DNA of 64,000 bases from Tetrahymena elliotti 4EA (Eukaryota > Ciliophora > Oligohymenophorea > Hymenostomatida > Tetrahymenidae). Numbering within the stretch: the first letter of the stretch is position 1; each line of letters opens with the position of its first letter. Where the stretch lies: the NCBI GenBank assembly GCA_000231825.2, contig JH720293.1, forward strand, positions 2,790,001 to 2,854,000, in the 5' to 3' direction. Below are positions 1-13,243 of this stretch, piece after piece. A program made the position numbers and the translations under genes. The notes beneath the pieces are model-generated. The model saw only the letters and a program-made list of their open reading frames with translations. It was not told where the DNA came from and did not search any database.

Positions 1-543
1 ATTCAAAATAAATCTGAAATCCTTAATAAACTGATTACTAAGTTAAACCTTTTAAGTAATGAATAGCAGTATTGATAATACACTAACTTCTTAGCTATTT
101 TAATACCTAAAAATTTAAGTTTTATCTGTAAATGGGTTTTATATTAGTATTTAATTCATTTTATTTTTGCTCTAAAGTAAATTTTTTTATTTTTAATGTC
201 AATAATTATTTTTTGATAAATGAAGTCAATTAAATTTCAAATATTAATTAATTAACATACTCTATTGTCTATTAAATATATTTGGTGTATAATAAATATG
301 TTGCTTTTAAATAATATAATAGATCACTAAGAAAATATAAATTTTTTGTTTTGTATTTAGTATGATAAAAATGGTTTTCATGTTTAGAATTATTTCACAG
401 AAAAATAATGTTAACACAATTTAGCTGCTTAAAGAAATATGTTTGTTTTATGTTTCTTAAAAGAATTTGATAAATTTGAAGCAATCTATTAAATTGTTAA
501 TTATTATTTGATAGACATAAAAAATACATTAATTTAAAATTAA
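1..543. other. gene-free AT-rich stretch downstream of TOP3
   Basis: No open frame in the ciliate code and no RNA gene signature was seen. It holds the 3' flank of the leftward TOP3 gene, presumably with its poly(A) site. Confidence 0.5.
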
Positions 544-3500
544 TCATTAATTATTTGAATTTTTGTTATTTTAACAATTGCTATTCTTATTATGACGGAA
601 AGCACCACATAACTCACACTATTTTTATTATCTTTTTTGCTTTTCTCCTGCCTACTATTCTTAACCATTTTAATCAGATTACTTATTTACATTATTTTTT
701 TAGGGACACTAGCTAGCTAAATGTCCTATTTAAAGAATAATTTGTTAAATTAAATGTTAAATTATTAAAATAACTTTACCTTATTAATCACATATGGTGC
801 AAGTGTAATTCTTGAAACTTTATAATTGACTTGCTCCTTAATTATTTTATTGCCAATTGTTATTGTTTTGGTTTGTTGTATTATAATTATTATTATTATT
901 AAAATTATTATAAGATGTATTCTTATTTTACTAATTAAAATTACCCAAATTTGAATTTTTTGTTGGGCAGTTATTACTAGTATGACCAGGTTATTTACAT
1001 GTGTAGCATGTATATTTTTATTGATAGTTATTATTATTGTTGCTGTTGTTATTGTTTGTATTATTTTGTTAAGCAAAAGGTTTAGACTTAAATTATTAAT
1101 TAGTATTCCCTGATTTGTTGAAATTATTTGCTTTATTATAATTCGAATTTGTGTTATTATTTTTGTTATAGTTGTTCTAAAAGTTAGTGTTAGAATTTTA
1201 ATTATTATTGTTATTTATCTACAATTAGTTTTTCTCTTTAAAAGAAAATCCGACATCTTTCAAAGATGGATTACATCCTGGGTATACACAAATCTTATCT
1301 TATCCATAAAATGTTTCATATTATCCTCCTTAATCATATTTTACTTCTACTATCAAGCTTTTTCTGTTATTTTATTTACATTTCTAGCACTCTTCGCTAG
1401 TTGGGAAAATCTTTTAAATTAAAATTTTATTAAATTTAGTAAAAAATTAAAAATTTATACTTAAGTAATATCTTTGGGTAAGAATACTACCCAACCACAT
1501 TCAGGATAATTAGAACATCCAATAAATTATTTCTTATCTTTTCTGGATTCTTTTATTTAGATAGGCGAGTTACAGCAGGGACAATTATAAAGAGGGATAT
1601 TCTTAAGACCTCCAGAAAGAGAGCAATCTTTATTAATACACTTATAGCATGCCATAGAAACACGTTTGAAGCCAGATTCTTCAGTGCTAGCATTTGAGTT
1701 TTCTATTTATTAATCATATGGTGGATTATTAAAGCATGAAGGACAAATATTATAGATGATTCCTTTATCAGTTGTAACTTCTACAACCTAAAAATTACAA
1801 ATGGGACATCTCTCTTTTCTGAAATTTAAATTTCCATTTTTTGGTAAAGAATAGCTTTTATTGCAGGGATTGCAAACCATTTATCTCTAGTAATCGTTTG
1901 CCTATAGTTCCATTTTTTGGGAACACTTTCCACATTCACTTCCAGGCTATATATTACAATTATTAAGTGTTGAAGCACTGTTTTCTTGTTCTTTGAGCTA
2001 CTCACTAACTGATTTTATAAAAAGTTGTTTATTCTATTCCACTGTCTTATAAATTAATTTCATTTCCTCCATAATTTATGTTATAATTGCTTCTCTTGTA
2101 GTTTTCCCCTCAGCTACATCAGACATCAGCCTTTCCATCTTAGCTCTTAAATCTGGTTTACTCAAAGATAACCCCAATTAATCATAAGCATGACATAGAG
2201 CTAACCCAAGAGGTGTAGGTGTAAACATAAGCTATTAATTTTTAGTTGCATACCCTCTTTTCTAAATAGTAAGAATGTGGTCATGCATAGTAGCATCTGT
2301 ACCTATTCCATTTTTGTTCATCAAACCAATAAGATCTGATTCACTTAATGGTTTTGGAGGTGTAGTTTTGCCTTCTTACAAAAGAATCTTTGAAGGAATG
2401 ATAACCTAGTCTGGTTAAAAAGGAGGTACTATAGCATCATTCCATCTTTCATAAGTCCAAACATCAAGATAATTCTTTTCTATAAAAGAAGTAAAAATGT
2501 GAATTTTTTTTTATTTTCATCATAAAATACTAAGTTTTACCTTTAACAACTAAACCATCAACATTGAAAGTCTCATCATTAAATTTAATTTCAATTTCTG
2601 TTTTTGCTCCAATAGCGTCTTTACCACATGTTGCTAAGAAATGTCTTGTGATGAACTCATATACCTTCCATTATTCAGGTTTTAATTAGTTCTTATTTGC
2701 TAGCTTAATAGGGTGAATAGGAGGATGTGCCTTATCATCTTATTTACCAGCACGAGGTCTTTGAAAATGACCTTAATCTAGCAAATTTGTGGCATAAAAT
2801 CCCCATTCATCTGACTGTTTCTAATTTCTAACTAAATCCATTAATTATCCATTTTAAAATGTCTCTGGATATTTGTTTGTTTCTGTTCTTGGATAACTGA
2901 TATACCCACTCTAATAAAGGGCCTCAGCAATATGCATGATCTTCTCTGAAGCCATCCTCAATATTCTACAACCTGATTTCAACAATAAATTGATTTATAT
3001 TTAAAAGAAATAATAAAAAATATTCTAACCTTATTTAGTCAAATCAACAGTAGTCAAAGGATTAGGTCTAGTTTTGTTTGTTTCTCTCTCATTCTTTTTA
3101 ACAACAATACCTTTAGGATCGTATTAGCCATTTTCATTCTATGTGCATTATAAGTAAAAAGCTGATGCAATTGCTTAGTCAAACAATCTCTCTCTGCTCC
3201 ATTTTAGATCTACACTGAGGGTTTTATTACCATCTTTCCTATATTTTGGGAATTATTCATCATTATTTTACATCAAAAAAAAAATCTTTTATTTTACCAT
3301 TAATAAGTGGGCTAAATGTACCAAAACTTTTCATCTTAAAATTTCAAAATTTAATTATAGCGGTCTACTACAAAACCTAGAGTAGGGAATTAACAAGGCC
3401 CATAGCTATTATAAAAGTAAATAAATGAATTTAATTGCCAAATATGAATTCTATTTTACCTAATAACATCCTTTTTCTCTTTTAAACTCTAAAAGCTATT

Positions 3501-4144
3501 CTATAAACTAAGGGTTTGAAATACTGTGAATGCAGATCCAATTCTTAAATCAATCTCCATTCTTGATTCAACGGCTTCTGAAAGTTCTTTTTTTGGTTCT
3601 CTTAAATTATTTATTGCGTTTGTTACATTCAATCTATCTAATGATGAGAACCAAGCTCTCTTAATTAACAACTTTTTATTGCTCTAACTACAAATGTCTA
3701 TTACCTATGATTTAATATTAATTACTTAAGTAAAGCATTTTTTTTTTTGTAATTTACTTCATATGCTATTGCTTCTCCTTCACGATCACAATCGAGCCAA
3801 AGAATGAGTGTGTCTACTTTTCTGGCCCATTTCAATAAATTTCTTTGAATACTAATTTTATCCTGCTCAACAAATTTAAATATAGTTGATGATTAGTCTA
3901 AAAGTATTGAAGGGTTAAAAGAATTCCAATTCTTAAATTTTTCATCAAATTTTTATGAAATTAAATGGCCTGTTACCGAAGTAAATAACATATTAACTGG
4001 CTATTATTATATCTTGTACTCAAACTAAAATACTGGATTATACTTAGATTCACTATCCAGAGTTTTTTGAGTGCCATTACCTAACACTCTAGATATTTCC
4101 TTAGCAACAGAAGGTTTTTCTGCTACATTTAAAACTGACTTCAT
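544..4144 (-). CDS. TOP3: DNA topoisomerase III (type IA) with zinc-finger and zinc-knuckle tail
   Basis: Type IA topoisomerase that passes single DNA strands, normally acting with a RecQ helicase to resolve recombination and replication intermediates. The N-terminus ([17 protein letters not shown]) begins the Toprim fold, followed by LDCDREGEA near residue 120. [14 protein letters not shown] lies near 210-225. The catalytic tyrosine is about Tyr343 in [10 protein letters not shown]. Cys-rich C4 topoisomerase fingers occupy about 640-850 (CPIC, CPCC, CSNYPEC, CVYPGC). An Asn/Gln-rich tail then carries CCHC knuckles at about 935-948 and 1004-1017 and a looser one at 1047-1061. Seven introns: 726-779, 1411-1460, 2480-2540, 2973-3029, 3239-3297, 3406-3459, 3705-3757. 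Removing them leaves 3213 nt, exactly 1070 codons plus TGA. The start matches the family N-terminus, so no targeting leader is evident. Family and model are secure; the role of the tail is inference. Confidence 0.95.
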
Positions 4145-5023
4145 TTATACCTTTAATTTAATATTTCTAGTTTATTGGTATTTATTTTACTCAACTTTTT
4201 TAATAAAAAGCTTGTTTCTTTATCTTTATTTTAAAAATTTCAGATATTAAATGAGTATATTGATATATTCGTTTTGTTTGAAATCTATACCTTTTCGCGT
4301 ACTTTCTCAATAAAAGACACTGATCTTTAGTAGAATTATAATAGTAATTATTAGAATTTCTTACCTTTTCAAAACAAATCTTATTTATTAAAAATAAAAA
4401 TTTTTTTAAATTAAAAAATAACATATCTTTTAAGAAAAATTAAAATATTAAAAATTTTTTTAAAAAATGAGATATTTTTAATGACAAGTTAAAATAAATA
4501 TTATTATTTTATTCATCATTTAATTATCTTATATTTATTCATACATATGGTAGTCTTTTGTGTTACTTAAAAGTAAACAATAAAATCAAGTGAATAATTA
4601 TTTAAAATATGACATCAAAACAGATACAAAACAAAAAAAAAGTTGTTTTTTTTTGTTCAAATTTGTAAATATTCTACATTTTAAAAAACTAAAAAATAAA
4701 GAAAAAAAAATATTTTACAAATGAATAATGTAACACAAAATATAAATATAAAATGAAAAGAGCAAAATAAAATATGTGTTACATAATTTTCAATAAGTAT
4801 TTGCTTATTTTAAAATGTATTATCTTACACATAAATTTTACATTTTATATGTGGATAATATTATTAATTACTAAATTAATGAAAGAGCAATTAGTCACGT
4901 ATCCTAAATACTTTATGTTTTTCAAAATTTTAAAGAATTTATGAGATTTTTTAATTTAATTTTAAAAAATATTAGATTATATCAAAAATAATTCAAATAA
5001 GTTAAGATTTACAAAAAATAGGA
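4145..5023. other. divergent intergenic region between TOP3 and the dehydrogenase gene
   Basis: About 880 nt of very AT-rich DNA that must carry the start regions of two divergent genes. Around 4625-4660 an A-run and a T-run form a short A/T hairpin with a gttg loop. A 74-codon frame on the minus strand (4200-4424) shows no coding character. Confidence 0.45.
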
Positions 5024-5989
5024 ATGATTTTCTTACTTTTTATTTCAATTCTTATATTTGTATTACTGCTTATAAGAAAGAAAATTAAGGGGGTAAATTG
5101 CTCTGTAGATAGAGATATGACAGGGGAAATAGTTGTCATAACAGGGTCAAATACAGGAATTGGGCTAGAAACTGCAAAGCAGTTAGCTAAAAGAAATGCT
5201 ACTATCATAATGGGATGTAGAGATATGCAGAAAGCTAACTTAGCTATGAATGAAATTTTTAAGGAGACATAGAATAAAGGAAGGGTTGAACTTTTTAAAT
5301 TAGATTTATCAGATTTAGATAGTATAAAGACATTTGTTTAATCAGTTAAATAAAAATTTGACAAAATTACCATTCTTATTAATAATGCAGGTATTTTTGG
5401 TTTAATTGAAAAGAGGATTACTAAGTAAAATATCGAAATGATTTTTGGTACAAATTATATTGGAACTTATTACTTAACTGAAAAGTTATTACCTTTATTT
5501 AAAAAAGAAAATTAAAATAGAATCTTAAATGTCGTCTCTTACATTAAATAGTTTAAAAATCCAGATTATTCATTTTTCGATATTAATAAACAGTATGAAT
5601 CTATCAAAACTTATTTTTCATCTAAATACTTCTTAACTCTTTATTCACTATATTTGAATGAAACATATCAAGATAGTTTAAATTTAAAAGCTGTTTCTAT
5701 ACATCCTGGAGTTATTGATACTGAGATTACAAGAAATCTTAGTAGTTCTATTAAGATCGTCAATTTAGTCTTGAATTCATTTCTAAAATATCTTTATACA
5801 TTCTTCATTAAGACTCCTCTTGAAGGTGCCCAATGTACCCTGCATACTACTTTGGAAAATTTCAATAATTTAGCAGGTGGTAAGTACTATAAAGAATGTA
5901 GAGTTAAAGATTTAGAGCAAATAAATATTAAGTATGCTAGCTAAGCTTACACCTTTACAAAAGACTTTATTTCAAAAAAAAATTATTGA
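5024..5989 (+). CDS. membrane-anchored short-chain dehydrogenase/reductase
   Basis: NAD(P)-dependent oxidoreductase of the SDR family, most like retinol-dehydrogenase/WWOX-type members; the substrate is unknown. Intronless, 321 aa, ending at TGA; TAA at 5942 is a Gln codon. Residues 1-20 are a hydrophobic segment followed by RKKIK, a likely ER or other membrane signal anchor. The cofactor motif is TGSNTGIG near 42-49, then LDLSD near 98, NNAG near 122 and NVVS with the catalytic Ser. The catalytic Tyr-Lys pair is YFSSK, and HPG follows as usual in the family. All key residues are present, so an active enzyme is expected. It lies head to head with TOP3. Confidence 0.9.
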
Positions 5990-6552
5990 TTTAATTTGTA
6001 TTTAGCTCAATGTTTTTGTAATTCATGTTAATTAAATTGATTTTTTTCAAATAAATCTAAAACTTTTAAGTTAAAATCATATTATATTTTCTTTAGGTTT
6101 TGCTTTCTGATATTTGACAGTAAAATAATTTAGAGCAAAAAGTAAGTATTAGATAAGCATTCTTATACATTTAATAAGAAGGTTTGTTTTGGAAATTAAG
6201 ATGCAAATTGTAGAAATAAAACTTATTTTTACTTTTTTGTTGAAGTATTTAATATTAAATATTTTAGAGCTGAGCCACAAAATTGAAGAGCATAACTTTA
6301 GAGTGAATATTGTTTTCAACGTCTTCAATATTCTTAAAGATAGTGCTTACAGATTTTAATTCTGAAAAACAATAAAATATTTAAAATTATTGATTTTTTA
6401 ATTGATCTGATTAAATATGACACAATTTTTCTATAAAGATCATCACTATATGATTGATGAGATATCCAAAAAAAATAAAAATCTTATCAAATATTAAATC
6501 TTAATTATATTGATAAAAAGTAAATAAGGTGTAGTTGTATAAAGCTTTAAAA
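5990..6552. other. intergenic, no gene seen
   Basis: AT-rich spacer between two rightward genes. It should contain the 3' end of the dehydrogenase transcript and the promoter of the LRR gene. No recognisable motif. Confidence 0.45.
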
Positions 6553-8775
6553 ATGGAAATAGATAAGTAGCTTTAAGAATATGAACAAATATTCTATAAT
6601 TTACCACCTAATTTTGATATTTATTTAGAAGACTGCTTCTTTTTGAATTTCAACAATGAGTAAATTTGAAAAAAAAGATATTTTATCTGAGAGTTTTTTA
6701 TCTCCAACATATAATCTAAAGAAATAAACTACCAGATAACATTGAAGAGGATATCTTAAGCAACAAGAATATAATAATAACATTTACAGAAAAGTAATTA
6801 GAATTTAATTACAACAATAAAGTATAATTATATGAATAAAATTATCATGCATTTTTCTTTTAATATAGATCAAATCTTCTTTTTGATGGTTTGTAAAATT
6901 TTGTAGAGTAGATTGTGAAGCAAAAAAAGAAAATAGAATACTTTGAATTTAATGTAAAGAAGTAATGATTAATACAAACAAAATAAATAGAGAAGAAATG
7001 TTTAATTTTAATAGATTAGGAACATGGCATAAATTCGATTAATCTGAAGTTATAAGATTATGCAAAATAATTGAATAAATAGATTCAGTAAAATATCTTT
7101 ATCTCTACTTTGATAACTCATGTGAAGAATATAGTGATGAAATCATTTGCTCAATAGTTAATATTGGTTTAGTATAAAAAAATTTAGAGATGCTTCACTT
7201 AGAGTTGTCTTCGTAAAAAAAGCATAAAAATATTTCATCAAATAATTAAGTTTATTTCAATTAATTAGTCTGGCACAAAAAGGAGCAGGCTAATTAGGAT
7301 CTCAAAAAGTAGTTTAACTGCTCTAAAAGCAAACTAAATTAAAACATTTATCTTTGAATTTGCATGGGTAAAATGATAATAGATTAACAGTATTTCCTTA
7401 TTGTAAAATTTTTTGATTTAGGTGGGGAGCAGAGAACAATCAATAGCATCCTAACTAGTAAGATCTCTTAAACATTATAGAAGCAATCCCTCTAAATTAG
7501 GATTTAGAATCTTTGTTTCTATGCTGTGGTGGGTAAATTATTTTAAATAGATTACATCTTGTTCTTTTTTGAGCTAAATTATTTAAACTAGTTGGAAGTC
7601 TTGGGGGAATGTGAGAGATATTCATATGTAATTATATATGGAAGAGTTGAAAAAACTTAGGAATTTAAAATATCTTATGTTAGATTTAAGAGGGTAAACA
7701 TTTCATTAAGTCTTTATTTTTTTAAAAAAATTTTTGATAATTAGATGGGCATGTACTATTGCTAATCCATGGGAAGTAGTTTTTACCAATGAAGGAGCTA
7801 GATATTTATCATAATTTTTATCATCATAAGTCAATCTAGAGTGGCTTAGTTTAAAACTATTAGGGTAAATTTTAATTATATTAGATCTATTTTTAATATA
7901 TTAATAAATTAGTTGGGGAGATAACAATCAATCTTTTACTTCTTAAGCTATCATGTCTATCGGTGATGGGCTTGGAAGACTTTAAAATCTATTATATCTC
8001 AATTTAGAATTAAAAAAGTAAAATTTTTATAAATAAAAAATAAACGAAAACTAACTAAATAAATGAATAAAAAGGCCTCCTTCTTCCAAAGATTTTTTGG
8101 TTAAATATTCTCCTTATTCTTTAGTATATTTATTAGCCTAAGTTAGAAATTTAAAGAAATTAACAAGAGTCAAAATAGTTTTACCAAAGTAACTCCAATT
8201 TTAATAAGTGATTTTTTTATTAAATTTTATTGAAATAACAGCAATTGTATGATCCCACAAGTGAAAAAGGTGCTCGGATTTATTGTGAAAGTTGTATAAG
8301 ACAGAAACAGTGTCATTTAAGTTTTGAAACTTATGGAAAAAGAATCAGGAATAACCAAATTATATAGAAAAGAAATAATCCAAAGAGCTTTAATTTCATT
8401 ATTTGGAAGCTAGTTAAAGGCTTGATTAAAATAATCAATCAAATATCTTAAAAAGTTAAAATTTTTACAAAATAAATAAAAATCAAATAAAATTTATTTA
8501 ATATTATAAATATTTTATTTATTCAAGTCTTGTTCTTATTTATCTAATTTAATGATAAAAATCAAACTACTCTTTAAAACTTTAAAATACTTAGAAAAAT
8601 AAATTTAATTCAATAAAATGAATGTTTTTTATATTAAAGTACCTAATCATCAAATATTTATAAAAAAATTCGAGATTTACTAATTTTCAATATTTCTATT
8701 TTCTTTCTTAGAATAGCTTTAAGTAAAAATATTCTTGAATAATTAAATTTTTAAGAGTAAAATTAAGTTTATTGA
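6553..8775 (+). CDS. leucine-rich-repeat protein with symmetric repeat exons
   Basis: Not assignable to a named gene. After splicing it reads as a ribonuclease-inhibitor-like LRR protein of the kind common in ciliates, with repeats resembling LxxLxLxLxG followed by WGxxNN. It starts MEIDKQLQEYEQIF. Intron 6660-6721 is clear. A later intron, about 6889-7000, is inferred to keep the frame. Four further introns are firm: 7368-7421, 7533-7591, 7694-7744, 7865-7912. Each splits a Gly codon after GG, just before a conserved Trp, and the exons between them are 111, 102 and 120 nt. The 3' end is uncertain. Past an intron ending near 8240, one frame stops at 8425, while the frame that best continues the LRR pattern stays open to TGA at 8773-8775. 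LRR proteins usually mediate protein contacts; no partner can be named. Confidence 0.6.
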
Positions 8776-9598
8776 AATAAAAAAGTAAATATTTTAAATG
8801 AAATTTTCTATAAATGAAATATTTAGAAATTTAATTAAATTATCATCTATTCTTGAAATGATAGTTAATCTTATTTATTTTTACATATTTTGCTTTTAAT
8901 GATTTGTAAATTATTACTATTATTCAATAAATAAAAAATTCTATTATTCTTTTTTGAGGAAAAAGAAAGTTAAATCTTTAATTTTTATATTTTGAATATA
9001 GTGATATTAATAAATATACCTTTTTAAATTAATTGGTATTAATAAATAAATAATAAATTAGATGTTGTAGCTAAAAAAGTCAATGAAAAAATTTGTAAAA
9101 TTAGGAATAAAAATAAACTATTGTCTTGATATTTAATTTTAATAAAGTGTGTGGTGTTTTGTTTCTAAAAAATATAGTGGATTTTTATTAAATTTAAGTA
9201 GAATTAGCAAAATACAGATTGACTAAAAAAATTTATTAAAATACTTCTATTTTATTAAATAAAAATATTTAATTCAATATAAAGTATTCACTTTTTTTAA
9301 GTATTCTAATGTTATTTGATTATTATTCTAAACAAATTATCAGTTGTTATTATTTTATTACAGAAGTCTTTAATAATTTGTAAATAAATATAAGTAATAT
9401 TGAAATACACACTAAGAAAAAGAGTAGTTTAATACTAAAAGTTGTAATTTGAAAACTTTTTGAATACTCAATCTCTAGAATACTTAGGAAATATTTTATT
9501 TAAGGCAAACTAAGATATATTCTGAAAAGTGAACTATTAATACAGCAATTAACAACTAAAGAATAAAATAAAAACCATTATAGAATTATAAAAACATT
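8776..9598. other. intergenic, no gene seen
   Basis: Very AT-rich spacer holding the 3' flank of the LRR gene and the promoter of the histidine kinase gene. If the LRR gene stops at 8425, the spacer is 350 nt longer. Confidence 0.4.
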
Positions 9599-12500
9599 AT
9601 GTGCTGGAAGCAAAAATCCGCACATCAAAATGAAATTTATAAAGTTTTGAGCTCATTTTTAGATTTTAATGATAGTCCAACTGAATAAGAATATGAAAAT
9701 CAGTGTAAATACACTAAATATAAATTGTTTTGCTCGATAGTTATTATAAATTGTATATTATTCCTTAGCCAGATTCTGAAATAGCATTTTTAGAATAAAA
9801 ATATAGCAATATTATATTCATTGATTGTAGCCTTAGTTATTTTGCTTATAGTTCTTATTTTCCTAAAAAAGATTTAAAGATACACTCCATTGCTTACTAT
9901 ATTTCTTTAAATTAGCGATTTTGCTCTTATATTAGAGGATTATTTAGATGATTAATCATTTACAGAGGATATTAGTTAAATATCTTCAATTATTTTTCTA
10001 CATACTTTGCTTTCTATTCTACTTTGCCTTAGCCTAAATAAATGGATTTTGAGGACTATTTTCTTAATTGCAAGCTGGGAGTACATGTAAAATCATTTAA
10101 AATATCTTAGATATATAAATAAAATTATTTTGAATAAATTTCTGATATTTTTATTAAAATAAATTTTACAATTAAAATATTTAAAAATAAAAATGAATTC
10201 CCAAAAAATTACTTTTTTTTTCATAATGTGGAAATTTATTGATAAAATTATTTATTTAACTTATCATTCATCATGTTTATTTTTTTATTATGTTGAAATA
10301 AAGGATATTTAGATGCAAAGTTATTGAAACTCTTGAATTGCCATTTATCCAGTTCTAGATCGTTGTTGTTTCAGCTATTTTAATTTTATACCTTTGTGAA
10401 AAGCACATCAAGTAGTAATATGGCGAATTATTTTATGAAAGAGCTAACTTAAAAGAGCACAGTAGAATACTAGATGACCTTATGCCTTCTTCTTTGTTAA
10501 TATTATAAAAAGGCCCTCTAGGATTCTAGTGTATTTTTAAAAATTAAAAATCTAAAAATGAATTTTTTAATAAGGAGAGCAAAGGAAATATTATTCTAAA
10601 CAAAATGTTGAAAGATATGACAATATGCAGGGAAAATTAGAGCAAAAATGATTCTTAAAGAATTACAAGTAGTAGTCCTAAAAATTTTCCTCCATCAAAC
10701 TAAATTTCAAATGTTATAAGTAGTGATATGGCAGCTTTAAATAGTGCTGGTATTAGTACTTCAAATTTATTTTAAAAATAAGCAGATGAAAATTATTTAT
10801 GGATGAAAGACAATTCAATTAAAAATTTGTATGATCTACTATCTATTAAACATAAATTTAGAAGTGTGATAGATGAAAAGTAAGGGACTTTATTCACATA
10901 TTAAGATTAGTATTATGATGTCAAAATAGTATGGAAAAATTCAAGATAAATTTTAGTACTTCTGAACAATATTAGTGAGAAAATAAATGCTGAAAAACTC
11001 TAAGAGCTAGATTAATATAAAGACAAGTTATTAGCTTCTGTATGCCATGATATTAAAACACCCGTTTGCTAGCTGATTCAATTCCTCAATTTTGCTTTAG
11101 AGAAAGGTGTAAATAAAATACCTGATGATTCAAAAAATTTTATAGAAATCAGCTTAAAAACTACTGGACTTTTAATGTACCTTATATCTGATATTTTAGA
11201 TTATAGCTAAATGAAGAAAAAAATATTTAGATTAAGAATTGATAAATTTAATTTGCGAGACGTATTAGAAGAAGTAATTGACCTATTTAAATTTCAAGCT
11301 GAATAAAAGGGATTATAATTATTTTTGGATTATAAAGACGGGAGCTTTCTTGATATCAAAAATATTATTGTATTTAATGATGCTAACAGAATAAAATAAG
11401 TCTTGATTAATTTAATTTCAAATGCTTTAAAATTTACCCAGTAAGGTCAAATAATAATAAGTATTTCTACTATTTGTGATAACAATAATTTAATTTCAAT
11501 TTCTGTTCAAGACACAGGAATAGGAATGTCTGAAGAAATAAAAGCTAAACTATTCCAGCAATACAGCACATTTAATCAAGAAGGCCTAAACAAGAATGGT
11601 AAATTATTTTAAAAAATTTATGATTGAAAGCAAAGTTCATATTTAATGGTTTTTTTTATCAAAATAAAGGTATCGGATTAGGTCTTAATAATTGCAAAAC
11701 TATTGTTGGAGAGCTTGGACCTACAAGCTAGTTTTAGGTTGAAAGTGTATAAAATGAAGGATCTGTTTTTACTTTTCAAATTTATTAAAATAATAACAAA
11801 TATGCTGAATAAATAAAAGAGGAAGAATTAGAAGAAGAGAAAGAATTATAATAATAATCGATGATAGAGAATTAATAAAATTAGGAAAGATAGACATATT
11901 AAGAAAGCATTCAGCATTATGGAGAGGTAACTCCAGCTACTTTAAAAAATATTAAAAATCATTCAGTATCCTTTCAAACATTTGACGATATGAAATGCAG
12001 GGCTTTTTCCTAAAATAATGAATTATCTTCTACTTAAAAAGATAAACGTTCTACATTATAACTACAAGAATTTTCAAATTAATCAGGAAATATTGTACTA
12101 GAAGAATATCCACCTCATTTACTACCTAATTAATATGAAACAGCGTCTAAAAAAATTTAAGGAGATCAAAGAATGACATAAGAAAGCAGAAAAAGTCGTT
12201 TTATAACTCGCTCTTCTGCTAAATCAAATGTGCATGATTCATAAGAGCTAGAATCTTTTGGATTAATGAATATATAAGAATATTAGAATGCACATCCTCC
12301 TCCGAATTAAGTATATCCATCTATCCACTTCTAAACAAGTTAGCTATTGCAATCTGTTAAGACTATTAATTAAAAATTAATTGAAAAATCATCCCCATAA
12401 AATATATAAATCAGTGGTTCACAAGATAATAAAATGTCATAATTTTAAAATTATTCTAAAAACTCCAATTTGTTGTTACTTTAGCCAACAACTGAAGAAG

Positions 12501-13243
12501 CTTCTTACAGTGATTAATCAAGCAATTTAACAATAAATACCTAGCAAAAATAAATTTCACCTGTAAAAAATTATTAAAAGAAACAGTATTTGCATCATTA
12601 TCAATACTCTGTAAGCCAATCAAGTACTCCTAAAGAGAGATCTAGTTAAGCCTTTGAAGAATTACAGTAAGTAAAAAGTATGCGTTTAAGTTTTGCAAAC
12701 CTCAAAATAAAGTAATATTAGAAACCAACTTCTTCTTTTTTAAGATTTGGTAAAGAGATAGAATATAAACAGATATAAAATAGATAAAAATCATCGAAAA
12801 GTGAAGCATCATAATAGAGCTAAAGCCCTAGTTTACAATTTATTTATAAAAACACTAAAGATAATAGTCCCATAAAACCAAAACATAATATTTTAATAGT
12901 CGATGATAATTAATTTAACATTCTTGCTCTGAAGCTTCTTATATCAGAAAATGAAAATATTATTGTTTATTAAGCTGAAAACGGTGAGTAAGCTGTATAA
13001 AAAGCAAAGTAAATGAATTTAAAACTAATATTTATGGATATGTAAATGCCCATCATGGATGGTTAGACAGCTTCTACAATAATTAAAAAAGATTTAAAGC
13101 TGACAACCCCAATAATAAGTTTGACAGCAAATGATTACACAGATGAAGAAAAGAAATAACTGACTATGTTTGATGATTTTTTAAATAAACCTATACAAAA
13201 ACAGAAAGTACATTAAATACTAGAAAAATATAAATTAATTTGA
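9599..13243 (+). CDS. membrane hybrid histidine kinase with C-terminal receiver domain
   Basis: Two-component phosphorelay sensor. Introns 10087-10312 and 11599-11669 leave 3348 nt, exactly 1115 codons plus TGA. The N-terminal third holds several hydrophobic segments (residues about 40-200), so it is probably multi-pass. The H box is HDIKTPV with phospho-acceptor about His408. The N box Asn is about 533 in NALKFT, G1 is DTGIG near 563, and G2 (GIGLGL) begins right after the second intron. A long Ser/Asn/Gln-rich linker of about 350 residues follows. The receiver has the acidic pair near 1003-1004, phospho-acceptor about Asp1048 in MDMQMPIMDG, and LNKP. All phosphotransfer residues are intact, so it should be catalytically competent. 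No extracellular sensor domain or PAS fold was recognised. No HPt or separate response regulator lies nearby. Confidence 0.93.

Noticed and set aside
765..1076. 103-aa Ile-rich minus-strand frame
   Set aside because: The neighbouring minus-strand frame encodes the Asn-rich tail and zinc knuckles of TOP3; the Ile-rich reading is its shifted version.
3239..3297. Possible frameshift at a T10 run inside TOP3
   Set aside because: Reading it as a 59-nt intron restores the family sequence (Trp-Lys-Asp-Gly junction) and makes the whole gene exactly 1,071 codons, so no indel is needed.
6889..6970. Two overlapping genes (TGA/ATG overlap near 6967) instead of one LRR gene
   Set aside because: A phase-2 intron from about 6889 to 7000 joins both parts into one frame; short overlapping genes of this kind are not expected in a ciliate. 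It remains unproven.
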